Source: Schlesneria paludicola DSM 18645 (lineage in GTDB: Bacteria > Planctomycetota > Planctomycetia > Planctomycetales > Planctomycetaceae). Taken from it: 33,121 bases of DNA. Below, in pieces: positions 25,314 to 33,121 of the stretch. The notes beneath the pieces were generated by a model, which did not search any database, had not been told where the DNA came from, and saw only the letters and a list, made by a program, of their open reading frames with translations. A program made the translations under genes and the position numbers. Numbering within the stretch: the first letter of the stretch is position 1; each line of letters opens with the position of its first letter. Where the stretch lies: the NCBI GenBank assembly GCA_945862235.1, contig CAMAYU010000053.1, forward strand, positions 1 through 33,121, written 5' to 3'.

Positions 25314-25405
25314 TTCGTCCTCGCACCACGAGCGGCTCGCCATACGACCGACAGCCGCCAGCGACGAATGGAATGGTCGAACAGACAACGAAAGGGAATG
25401 AAGCC

Positions 25406-25702
25406 ATGTTGATCCTGACGCGGAAACGAGACGACTCCATCAAGATCGGTGAAGACATTGTGGTCCGAGTGATGCGGACCGCACGAGGCAGCGTGAAGAT
25501 CGGCATCGAGGCTCCCGCCTCAGTCCGCATCGTTCGCGGTGAGTTGAACGAGTTCGGTGACATTGCCGGCGCGAGTGACCTGACCTGTGCGGCAGATCTT
25601 GCCGATCTGCACGACGACGACAGCGACGACGAACATCTGCACGACGAACTCGCGCTGGCCATGCACTCGGCCTACGACCTCGAAATGGTGATGCAGCACT
25701 GA
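25406..25702 (+). CDS. csrA: CsrA/RsmA RNA-binding regulator with long acidic tail
   Basis: A 98-residue carbon storage regulator. The first 47 residues are a standard CsrA: MLILTRKRDDSIKIGEDIVV, then KIGIEAPASVRIVRGEL, with the Leu4/Arg6 RNA-binding strand and the VRGEL end seen in family members. CsrA dimers bind GGA in mRNA leaders and block or help translation. Family members are about 60-75 residues; here the tail extends by about 50 residues and is strongly acidic (LHDDDSDDEHLHDELALAM). The start is set by AAAGGGA 8 nt upstream; longer in-frame starts would include the promoter. A sigma-54-like site lies 93 bp upstream and a hairpin 35 bp downstream. Confidence 0.93.
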   Translation: MLILTRKRDDSIKIGEDIVVRVMRTARGSVKIGIEAPASVRIVRGELNEFGDIAGASDLTCAADLADLHDDDSDDEHLHDELALAMHSAYDLEMVMQH

Positions 25703-25736
25703 GGCTCGAAGGAACCGAATGATTCCAAACGCAACC

Positions 25737-25757
25737 CCACCGGGCTTGCCCCGGTGG
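25737..25757 (+). terminator. Probable csrA terminator hairpin
   Basis: CCACCGGG (25737-25744) pairs with CCCGGTGG (25750-25757) around CTTGC. It lies 35 bp after the csrA stop. There is no T-run directly after the stem, so it may be only a weak or Rho-assisted terminator. Confidence 0.5.
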
Positions 25758-25790
25758 ATCTAGGTTTCTGCACTATTCACGAATGGTCGA

Positions 25791-25863
25791 GTGGCCGGGG
25801 CTGGACTGAGGCTTTGCGAAGAGAGCATCCGGGGTTTCGCGAAAACGCTCCAACCCCGGCCAC
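25791..25863. repeat. Family-6 palindrome (GTGGCCGGGG type)
   Basis: Arms GTGGCCGGGGCTGGA (25791-25805) and TCCAACCCCGGCCAC (25849-25863) pair with one mismatch. The inner sequences TTTGCGA and TTTCGCGAAAAC continue a weaker pairing. It is distinct from the other families in the window. Confidence 0.75.
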
Positions 25864-25915
25864 CCTCCATCAACCCCAAAACCAAGACCTGACGGGGCAC
25901 TGCGCCACCACAATC

Positions 25916-25942
25916 ACGGGCAAGCGAGACGCTTACCCTACG
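25916..25942. repeat. Family-4 repeat, 27-bp copy
   Basis: Identical over 27 bases to 24787-24813. It lies 60 bp before the S41 peptidase start codon. Confidence 0.9.
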
Positions 25943-26002
25943 ACTCAACACTCATCGCGTCGGAGTTGATCGACGCGGCAAACATCCGGAAGGAACCGAA
26001 TC

Positions 26003-27931
26003 ATGACTCAGGCTCTACGATCATTTTGGAATGCGTTCTGGTTGGCGATGGCTCTCATCTGTGCGGCTGCCGCAGCGAATGCCCAAGAATTTCGCGGCCG
26101 CTCTGTCAGCGACAACGCCGATTTCGGAGCGGCTCCCGACGAGCTGCTCATCGACGGTGCGATCTCTCCCAGCCGGACGGCCGTGCGTGGGATTGAAAGC
26201 GATCGGACCAGTGTCCCTTCACTGCGGACACGACTCCTCCGCGAACGGGTGCTCGACGAGGACGCCTTCTCGACTCCAGCCGCTTCGCGCGGAATGACTC
26301 CTGTGAAGACGCGTCGCTACGAAGTCGAAGATGTCCCGCCGTTGCCTCATGAAGAGACTTCGCAGGAACGCTTCCCAATTAAGAAGCTGCGTGAGGTCGC
26401 TCCTGCTCGCGTCGTCTCACCACGCGATCTGTCACCGCGCGAACTCGTGCCACCACGTGAACTCGGTCGAGTCTCACCCGCTCGCGAGATCGAGCCGGAT
26501 CGTAAGCCTGCACCGGTCCCGACCGCATGTGAGAAGATCGAACGACGTTACACCGACCCGCGCACCGTGAGACTGCTCAACCAACTGACCGCTCAATCGG
26601 CTCAGGCACTGTTCATCGAGGTCGCTCAGATGATCGACGCGCGGCACATTCAACCGACGACGTATGCCACGCGAATCGACAACGCTCTGACCCACCTGTC
26701 ACTCGCGCTGGAGACCACTTCGTTCCAACAGACGGCTCGGTTGCAGGCCGATGATCGGGCGATTGGCTTGTTGCAGGAGACGTTGTCGCAGTGGAAGCAG
26801 CGCGTGGCGGTGAACGATCTCAATGATGCCGTCGCGGTCCTCGACCGAGTCCAACAACTGTTCGACGAGACCGTGCGAGTCCAACCTGGCACGGTTGGTT
26901 TGGAGTTCGTTCACGCGGAACTCGACACGCTCGATCAGTTCTCGATGCTGATCCCACCAGAGAAAGCGGGCGGGCCGAACGTCGGGATGAAGGACAGCGT
27001 GGTTGGGATCGGCGTTGAGGTCGAACTGCATGCTCAAGGTTTGAAGGTAATGAAGGTCTTGCCGGGCGGACCGGCGGCGGAAGTGTCGATGAAGCGCGGC
27101 GATGTGCTGACCGCGATTGATGGTCACAAGCTCGAAGGACTCGAACTGAATCAGTCGGTGGACTACATCCTCGGCCAACCGGGAGTCCCACTCAAACTGA
27201 ACTTGGTGCGCGACGGACGACGCGGCGACGTGACGCTCGTGCGCCGCAAGATCGCGATCCAAAGCATCGTGGCTCGGATGGAAGATGACAGCCGCAAGAT
27301 CGGCTACATCAAGCTCGAACAGTTTGGAGATTCAGCGGTGCGAGACCTCGATGCCGCGTTGATATCGCTGCACAACCAAGGGATGGAATCGCTGATCCTC
27401 GATCTGCGAGGCAACCCCGGCGGACTGCTCACGGCGGCGATCGCGATCTCGGATCGGTTCCTGCCGGCGGGGACGATCGTCTCGACGAAGGGCCGCACGC
27501 CAGCAGACAACACGCAGGAAAAGGCTCAGTACGCTCAAACTTGGAAGATGCCGCTCGTCGTGCTGATCGACCGCAACAGCGCGAGCGCCAGTGAAATTCT
27601 CGCAGCGGCGATTCAAGAGAACGGTCGAGGCGTCGTTGTGGGAGAAAGGTCTTACGGCAAAGGGACGGTGCAGACGCTTTTCCCGTTGCAGTCGGCTCCC
27701 GCCGGTTTGCGACTGACGACCGCCAAGTTTTACAGCCCCGATGGTCGCGAGATGTCGGGGGCCGGGGTGACTCCCGACGTAAAGGTCATGGCGACGGTCG
27801 GCAACGATGCCACGGACGACGCGGCCATCGCGAAGGCCATCGCTCTGACCGCCGATCCCAAGCTGATGGAGATGGCCCGCCGGTTCACTCGCACCGGAGC
27901 CGCTCCGCAGGTGTTCCACATCACAACCTGA
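26003..27931 (+). CDS. Secreted S41 carboxy-terminal processing peptidase
   Basis: A 642-residue exported serine protease of the CtpA/Prc family, which trims the C-termini of envelope proteins. A signal peptide (1-28, ending AANAQ) precedes a basic Pro/Arg-rich stretch at 139-170 (SPRDLSPRELVPPRELG). A helical region (about 180-315) follows. The PDZ domain (about 335-405, GIGVEVELHAQGLKVMKVLP and GDVLTAIDGHKLEGL) feeds substrate to the S41 domain (about 420-600), with LDLRGNPGG (467-474). Ser528 in SASASEILA and Lys553 in SYGKGTVQ form the dyad. Length is above the family average because of the N-terminal half. AAGGAA lies 7 nt before the ATG. It follows csrA by 300 bp, and a hairpin lies 158 bp downstream. 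Confidence 0.93.
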   Translation: MTQALRSFWNAFWLAMALICAAAAANAQEFRGRSVSDNADFGAAPDELLIDGAISPSRTAVRGIESDRTSVPSLRTRLLRERVLDEDAFSTPAASRGMTPVKTRRYEVEDVPPLPHEETSQERFPIKKLREVAPARVVSPRDLSPRELVPPRELGRVSPAREIEPDRKPAPVPTACEKIERRYTDPRTVRLLNQLTAQSAQALFIEVAQMIDARHIQPTTYATRIDNALTHLSLALETTSFQQTARLQADDRAIGLLQETLSQWKQRVAVNDLNDAVAVLDRVQQLFDETVRVQPGTVGLEFVHAELDTLDQFSMLIPPEKAGGPNVGMKDSVVGIGVEVELHAQGLKVMKVLPGGPAAEVSMKRGDVLTAIDGHKLEGLELNQSVDYILGQPGVPLKLNLVRDGRRGDVTLVRRKIAIQSIVARMEDDSRKIGYIKLEQFGDSAVRDLDAALISLHNQGMESLILDLRGNPGGLLTAAIAISDRFLPAGTIVSTKGRTPADNTQEKAQYAQTWKMPLVVLIDRNSASASEILAAAIQENGRGVVVGERSYGKGTVQTLFPLQSAPAGLRLTTAKFYSPDGREMSGAGVTPDVKVMATVGNDATDDAAIAKAIALTADPKLMEMARRFTRTGAAPQVFHITT

Positions 27932-28088
27932 TGACTCGACTCACATGAAGGAGATCGAGAGCCACTCCCTCGCTGAGCGAGCCGTGGTGGTGAGACAGCA
28001 GACAAACGAAAGACCTTACAGGAGTCAGGCACACGTCTCGCGGAGCGGGACGACAACCAAGGGACAGAACATGACGACGCGATTCTCC

Positions 28089-28114
28089 AAGGACGGGCCA
28101 AGAGGCCCGTCCTT
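28089..28114 (+). terminator. Hairpin after the S41 peptidase gene
   Basis: AAGGACGGGCC (28089-28099) and GGCCCGTCCTT (28104-28114) form a perfect 11-bp stem with an AAGA loop. It is about 160 bp past the S41 stop, and a TTCTTT stretch follows 8 nt later. It shares its core with the rpoD terminator family. Confidence 0.6.
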
Positions 28115-28143
28115 GCTGCATTCTTTGGGTAGCCATCGTCGTC

Positions 28144-28168
28144 GTAGGATGGACGCCTCGTCCGTCCG
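28144..28168. repeat. Half copy of the GTAGGATGGACGCCTC repeat
   Basis: Matches the left arm of the 17092-17162 palindrome at 24 of 25 bases, but no partner arm is visible nearby. It still contains a small internal hairpin (GGACG/CGTCC). Confidence 0.75.
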
Positions 28169-28365
28169 AGCCACCGCACGCTTGAGATGAATGATCGAGT
28201 CGCCTGATGTTGGGCACAGCCGTTTCGTAGACGTGTTGTTCGCGAGAGGACGAGCCTCGCGTTACCCTCGCTGCGTGCGATCAACAAGGTGCAGGCGAAC
28301 GCCAACGCTGTCGAAAGTCGCGAAGATGAAGTGAAGCCGTTCGTTTTTCAGGAGACTTGGTTGCG

Positions 28366-28677
28366 ATGACTCAACGTTTGCGAGTGGCCGCTGCCTCAGA
28401 TGTGCCGGTCGGAGAGGGACGCGAGTTTGTCGTCGGAGGCCGCATCGTCGCGCTGTTTCACGTCGAGGATCGGTTCCTCGCGCTCGACGGCATCTGCCCT
28501 CATGCCGGTGGCCCGCTGGCACAAGGCAAGCTGAACGGCTGCATCGTCACCTGCCCTTGGCACGGCTGGCAGTTCGACGTGGCCACGGGCCAACACGGCA
28601 TCAACCCCCGCCTGCATCACTCGTCATTTACGGTGACGGTGGAAGAGGGCGAGGTCTTCGTTGAGCTGCCATCGTGA
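28366..28677 (+). CDS. Rieske-type [2Fe-2S] ferredoxin
   Basis: A 103-residue electron-transfer protein of the NirD/small Rieske ferredoxin kind. The cluster ligands are all present: CPHAGG with Cys44 and His46, and CPWHGWQF with Cys63 and His66. The chain begins with a beta strand and the ligand loops form the cluster half; FTVTVEEGEVFVEL closes the fold. There is no signal peptide, so it is cytoplasmic. Proteins like this supply electrons to oxygenases or act beside nitrite reductase, but no such enzyme is nearby, so the partner is unknown. ATG at 28366 is used with GGAG 11 nt upstream; an in-frame TTG at 28357 adds three residues. It converges with the yhbH gene, with a hairpin over both stops. 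Confidence 0.93.
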   Translation: MTQRLRVAAASDVPVGEGREFVVGGRIVALFHVEDRFLALDGICPHAGGPLAQGKLNGCIVTCPWHGWQFDVATGQHGINPRLHHSSFTVTVEEGEVFVELPS

Positions 28678-28711
28678 CGGAACAATGATCGCGGGGAAGC
28701 TCCGTAGTCAC
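28674..28711. other. Hairpin overlapping the two convergent stop codons
   Basis: GTGACGGA (28674-28681) can pair with TCCG and GTCAC (28701-28711) with a 2-nt bulge. It covers the Rieske stop (28675-28677) and the yhbH stop (28708-28710). It may stop transcription of both genes, but there is no T-run. Confidence 0.35.
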
Positions 28712-29814
28712 TTCCCTTGCCCGAGAAACGTCCGGATCGACTCGTAGATGCCGTCCTTGTCTTTGATCTCAGACAGGACGAGGTTCTCGAACTGCGGGGC
28801 GATCTTGCGCAGCTCTTTCAGGTAGTCGCCCGAACCGTACGGGCTTTCGACTTGGCCGTAGCAGAACAGGTTGCAGATCGGCAGGAAGTCGTTCACGAGC
28901 AGCTTCTGGCAGGTCGTGTTGTCCTCGCCCCAGTTGTCTCCGTCTGAGAACTGGAAGATGTAGATGTTCCAATCGGCGGGGGGGAAGTCGCGTTCGATGA
29001 CCTCTTTCGTTTTCACATAGGCCGACGAAATGCGAGTGCCGCCACTTTCGCGGACTCGGTAGAACGTGTCCTCATCAACTTCGTGAGCCACCGTGTCGTG
29101 AACGATGTACCGACGTTGCATCCCGTCGTATTGGCTCTTGAGCCACGTGTCGATCCAGAACGATTCGGTTCGGACGATCTCCTTCTGGTCGTCGGTCATC
29201 GAGCCGGAGACATCCATGATGTAGATCACCGCCGCGTTGGCTTGAGGCAGCGGCGTATCGGTCCACGACCGGAAGCGTTCGTCTTCGCGCGTCGGCACGA
29301 CCATCGGCTTGTACGGGTCGTAAGTGTTCGAGGCGATCAGTCGTCGCAGCGCTCGCTTGTACGTTCGCTTGAAGTGACGCAGCGAATCGGGACCGGTCTG
29401 GCGGATGCTGTTGTACTTCGTCTTCACCGCCCTGATCGTGTTCTGTCCCTTCGGCTGGATGGCGGGAAGTTTGAGTTCCTCACCCAACATCTGAGCCAGC
29501 TCTTCAATCGTCAGCTCGGCCTCGCGAATGTGCGATCCCGGCTGATCCCCCGCTTGGCCCTGACCGTCCTGATCTCCCTGCCCCTTCCCAATCGGTTGGC
29601 CTTGATCGCCCTCACCCTGCCCAACTCCGCCCGAACCTTTGTCGCCATGCCGAAAGCGCGGGATGTCGATGCTCGGCACGGGGATCGAAACGGTCTCGCG
29701 CCCCTTCCGCCCAAGAATCTCTCCATGCGTGATGTACTTCTTAAGATTCCCCCGGACCTTCCCCCGGACGATCTCCTTGAATCGCTGATTGTCACGGTCG
29801 ATGGATCGAGTCAT
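28708..29814 (-). CDS. yhbH: YeaH/YhbH family protein (DUF444)
   Basis: A 368-residue protein of the YeaH/YhbH family, found with PrkA kinase in many bacteria. It starts MTRSIDRDNQRFKEIVRGKV, includes KKYITHGEILGRKGRETVSI and a Gly/Gln/Asp-rich flexible stretch (59-92), then a von Willebrand A-like domain with MIDAS motif DVSGSMTDDQKE (201-212). ERVFPPADW-like ERDFPPADWNIYIFQFSDGD and FLPICNLFCYGQVE follow. The usual third partner, SpoVR (YcgB), is not in the window. In E. coli the homologous yeaGH operon responds to nitrogen and stationary-phase stress. It is the last gene of a minus-strand operon with prkA, with a Uma2 gene between; it begins 24 bp after that gene. Its own ribosome site is weak. 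Confidence 0.93.
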   Translation of the reverse strand: MTRSIDRDNQRFKEIVRGKVRGNLKKYITHGEILGRKGRETVSIPVPSIDIPRFRHGDKGSGGVGQGEGDQGQPIGKGQGDQDGQGQAGDQPGSHIREAELTIEELAQMLGEELKLPAIQPKGQNTIRAVKTKYNSIRQTGPDSLRHFKRTYKRALRRLIASNTYDPYKPMVVPTREDERFRSWTDTPLPQANAAVIYIMDVSGSMTDDQKEIVRTESFWIDTWLKSQYDGMQRRYIVHDTVAHEVDEDTFYRVRESGGTRISSAYVKTKEVIERDFPPADWNIYIFQFSDGDNWGEDNTTCQKLLVNDFLPICNLFCYGQVESPYGSGDYLKELRKIAPQFENLVLSEIKDKDGIYESIRTFLGQGK

Positions 29815-29838
29815 GGAAAAGTTCTCAGTGATTAGCTT

Positions 29839-30480
29839 TCAGGCCGGAGGGTCTATGGAATCGAAGCATGTCTTCACGTCGATTTCAAAACCGGGTAGCA
29901 ATTGGGAGGTGGCCGACGTGCCCAGTTTGAATTCTCCGTGGAGGTGATATTCGGCTCCGGAAAGAACCAGCACGGTAATCGTTTGGTTTTCGGGATCAAC
30001 GATCCAGTATTCGCGAATGCCAGATGCAGCGTACTCGCTTCGTTTTTCGTGATAGTCGCGGTCCCGATCGCGCGGGTCGGGGCTGACGACTTCCATTACA
30101 AGATCGGCCCCGTTGGAAGGCTGCGTCCGATCAGATGTCGAAATGCGATGGCTTTGAATGTAGGCCACATCGGGTTCGCGACAATTTCCCGATTTCATCC
30201 GGACTCGAACTGGTGCGAAGTAAACCTCTCGCGGGCGCTTCGGGCCGATAAAGGAGTTGAGTTGCTCGTAAAGAAACGCGACGAGATCCTGATGAGAAAA
30301 CGTTGGCATGGGCAGGAACTCCAGTGTCCCATCGACGTACTCAACCAGACCGTCAAACTCGCGACGCAGGTAATCGCTCTCGGTCCACTCCCCCTGACGT
30401 GGAAACATAGTGACCAATTCCCACGTCCAGTCACCTCTGCGTGAGTTTGGCGGCGGCACAAATTCGGTCGAAGCCGTCAC
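29839..30480 (-). CDS. Uma2-family (DUF820) PD-(D/E)XK nuclease-like protein
   Basis: A 213-residue protein of the Uma2/DUF820 family, whose fold is that of restriction-type endonucleases. Visible marks are EWTESDYLRREFDGLVEYVD (31-50), FSHQDLVAFLYEQLNSFI, the active-site strand EPDVAYIQS (about 103-111), LVMEVVSPDPRDRDRDYHEK (about 128-147) and the close EYWIVDPENQTITVLVLSG. Substrates are not known for the family, which is very common in cyanobacteria and planctomycetes. GTG at 30480 is chosen because AGGAG lies 9 nt upstream. It sits between prkA and yhbH with gaps of 33 and 24 bp, in the same direction, and seems to be an insertion into that operon. Its codon pattern looks like its neighbours. 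Confidence 0.88.
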   Translation of the reverse strand: MTASTEFVPPPNSRRGDWTWELVTMFPRQGEWTESDYLRREFDGLVEYVDGTLEFLPMPTFSHQDLVAFLYEQLNSFIGPKRPREVYFAPVRVRMKSGNCREPDVAYIQSHRISTSDRTQPSNGADLVMEVVSPDPRDRDRDYHEKRSEYAASGIREYWIVDPENQTITVLVLSGAEYHLHGEFKLGTSATSQLLPGFEIDVKTCFDSIDPPA

Positions 30481-30513
30481 GGATACAGTCTCCTATTCTG
30501 ATGAAACGGGATT

Positions 30514-32562
<2,049 letters not shown>

Positions 32563-32981
32563 GAGACCGCTCCCTATTACGGAATGAGGACTGTCGTTGC
32601 TCGAAAGGCCCGACAACTCTGTGGCTCGCCCGATGACCTTGCCATCAACGTCACCAAGAACAATACCGCGCGAGACGATTCAAAGTTCGGCGGAATTATC
32701 CCCGCAACGACCGATCCGACAAGACCAACATCGCTGTGGCGGCAAGATGCCCGATAAAAGAAGGGGCGCAGATGTCAGTTAAAAAGTGGGGCGAGATCGA
32801 AGATGGTCGCGATGAGTTGCCGAACGCGCGCGACCACGGCTCGGGCTGAAGGGGGGGGGCATTGTCGTCACCATCGACCGGCGCAACAACGATCCGAACT
32901 GTCTGCGTTACTGGTGAGCCGGGTGCTGTAAGGCCCCGGACTGTTTCGTCGAGGAAGTCCGGGGCCTTACAGCACTTGAAC
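32563..32981. other. prkA upstream region
   Basis: No gene is supported. It must contain the prkA promoter, reading left, but none was identified; no sigma-54 match is present. A run of nine G (32851-32859) and a truncated family-1 palindrome (32913-32975) precede the transposase end. Confidence 0.5.
32913..32975. repeat. Family-1 palindrome, truncated on the right
   Basis: Arms GTGCTGTAAGGCCCCGGACT (32923-32942) and its exact reverse complement (32956-32975) flank a 13-nt loop. The left flank GGTGAGCCGG (32913-32922) has no partner: the intact copy at 1991-2070 continues CCGGCTCACC where this copy turns to TTGAACTTACCCACA at the transposase side. A 7-bp overhang is thus unpaired. Confidence 0.8.
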
Positions 32982-33121
32982 TTACCCACATCTTTGGTTC
33001 ATTGCGACGAATCCTCTGATGGCGAGTAGGAGTTTGTCGAGGCCGCGCCAGAGTGTGATCCAGCCGGGGTTTCCATCGCGCTTTCTCATGAGGAAGCCGC
33101 CGAGGCCGGCGAGGTGGCGGA
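32982..33121 (-). CDS. IS4-type transposase, C-terminal end (partial)
   Basis: The last 45 residues of a minus-strand gene that continues past the right edge: RHLAGLGGFLMRKRDGNPGW, ITLWRGLDKLLLAIRGFVAM and NQRCG, then stop at 32982-32984. The GGFLxRKxDGxPGxxTLWRG block is the classic end of IS4-family transposases, after the catalytic Glu region. It is on a different strand and 26 kb from the N-terminal remnant at 6567-7174, so it is another copy. Whether the full gene is intact cannot be judged. The sequence right after the stop joins the truncated family-1 palindrome directly, so the insertion end is close to 32976. Confidence 0.75.
   Translation of the reverse strand, partial: RHLAGLGGFLMRKRDGNPGWITLWRGLDKLLLAIRGFVAMNQRCG

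Larger units (their letters stand above)
24664..25405. other. Divergent regulatory region, secreted protein / csrA
   Basis: No gene is supported over 742 bp; an ORF at 25165-25401 overlaps the csrA promoter and lacks a ribosome site. It contains two copies of the CAAGCG palindrome family (24741-24775, 24787-24813) and two divergent sigma-54-like sites (24939-24954 minus, 25298-25313 plus). Such a long space with two promoters fits room for enhancer-binding regulators. Confidence 0.6.
25703..26002. other. csrA - S41 peptidase intergenic region
   Basis: Gene-free 300 bp packed with palindromes: a hairpin at 25737-25757, a repeat at 25791-25863 and a family-4 copy at 25916-25942. The sequence AAGGAACCGAAT occurs both just after csrA (about 25710) and at the S41 ribosome site (25990). 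No promoter was recognised for the S41 gene. Confidence 0.5.
27932..28365. other. Intergenic region, S41 peptidase to Rieske gene
   Basis: No gene is supported. It contains a perfect 11-bp hairpin (28089-28114), a half copy of the GTAGGATGGACGCCTC repeat (28144-28168), and two loose hairpins with Arg-like CTCGC/GCGAG and GTCTCGC/GCGGGAC stems (27968-27980, 28035-28051). The Rieske ribosome site GGAG is at 28351-28354. Confidence 0.5.

Noticed and set aside
25165..25401. 78-codon plus-strand ORF before csrA
   Set aside because: It overlaps the predicted csrA promoter and leader, and no homology was recognised.
27966..28055. Possible third copy of the in-gene mini-element after the S41 gene
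   Set aside because: CTCGCTGAGCGAG and GTCTCGCGGAGCGGGAC hairpins are only loosely similar to the element ends, lie 70 bp apart and lack the GTAGCC edge.

Overview
The window is GC-rich, gene-dense chromosomal DNA that almost certainly comes from a planctomycete (Planctomycetota, class Planctomycetia). The reasons are a fused planctomycete cytochrome/DUF1549/DUF1553 protein, DUF1501 and DUF1552 Tat-exported proteins, a Cys-rich protein with YTV motifs, a GDSL + DUF1080 fusion, an Arg/Cys-rich envelope repertoire, and intergenic spaces packed with palindromic repeats. No rRNA, tRNA or CRISPR was seen.

Layout. 0.5-1.8 kb: secreted Cys-rich YTV-type protein with a strong terminator. 2.1-6.2 kb (minus): the large cytochrome/DUF1549/DUF1553 protein, then an AF2212-like antitoxin and a MazF-type toxin broken by several frameshifts. 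6.2-7.2 kb: a scar made of a DUF4058 C-terminal remnant and a frameshifted, truncated transposase. 7.3-11.9 kb: thyX, a hypothetical protein, an S49 peptidase, a DUF1501 protein and a small ORF framed by integron-like core sites. 11.9-15.1 kb (minus): a DUF1552 protein and the primary sigma factor rpoD with its own terminator. 15.9-22.7 kb: citrate synthase, a degenerate phosphohexomutase (opposite strand), acetyl-CoA synthetase and a GDSL/DUF1080 hydrolase. 22.8-24.7 kb (minus): a Sfp-type phosphopantetheinyl transferase and a Cys/Tyr/Gly-rich secreted protein. 25.4-28.7 kb: csrA, an S41 carboxy-terminal peptidase and a Rieske ferredoxin. 28.7-32.6 kb (minus): a prkA - Uma2 - yhbH operon. The last 140 bp are the 3' end of an IS4-type transposase that runs off the window.

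How the genes work together. Acetyl-CoA synthetase and citrate synthase feed acetate carbon into the TCA cycle; ThyX makes dTMP; RpoD is the housekeeping sigma factor. PrkA and YhbH form a widespread stress/stationary-phase signalling pair. The divergent csrA / secreted-protein region carries two face-apart sites that fit the sigma-54 consensus, and the secreted gene's leader has four GGA motifs next to its start, suggesting that RpoN and CsrA act on an envelope protein.

The most unusual signal is the density and variety of palindromic repeats. At least six families lie between genes, some acting as terminators. Two related ~125-bp elements with inverted ends sit in frame inside the cytochrome/DUF1549 gene and are translated, and another palindrome is translated in the linker of the phosphohexomutase-like protein. 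One palindrome at the right edge is cut at the transposase end.
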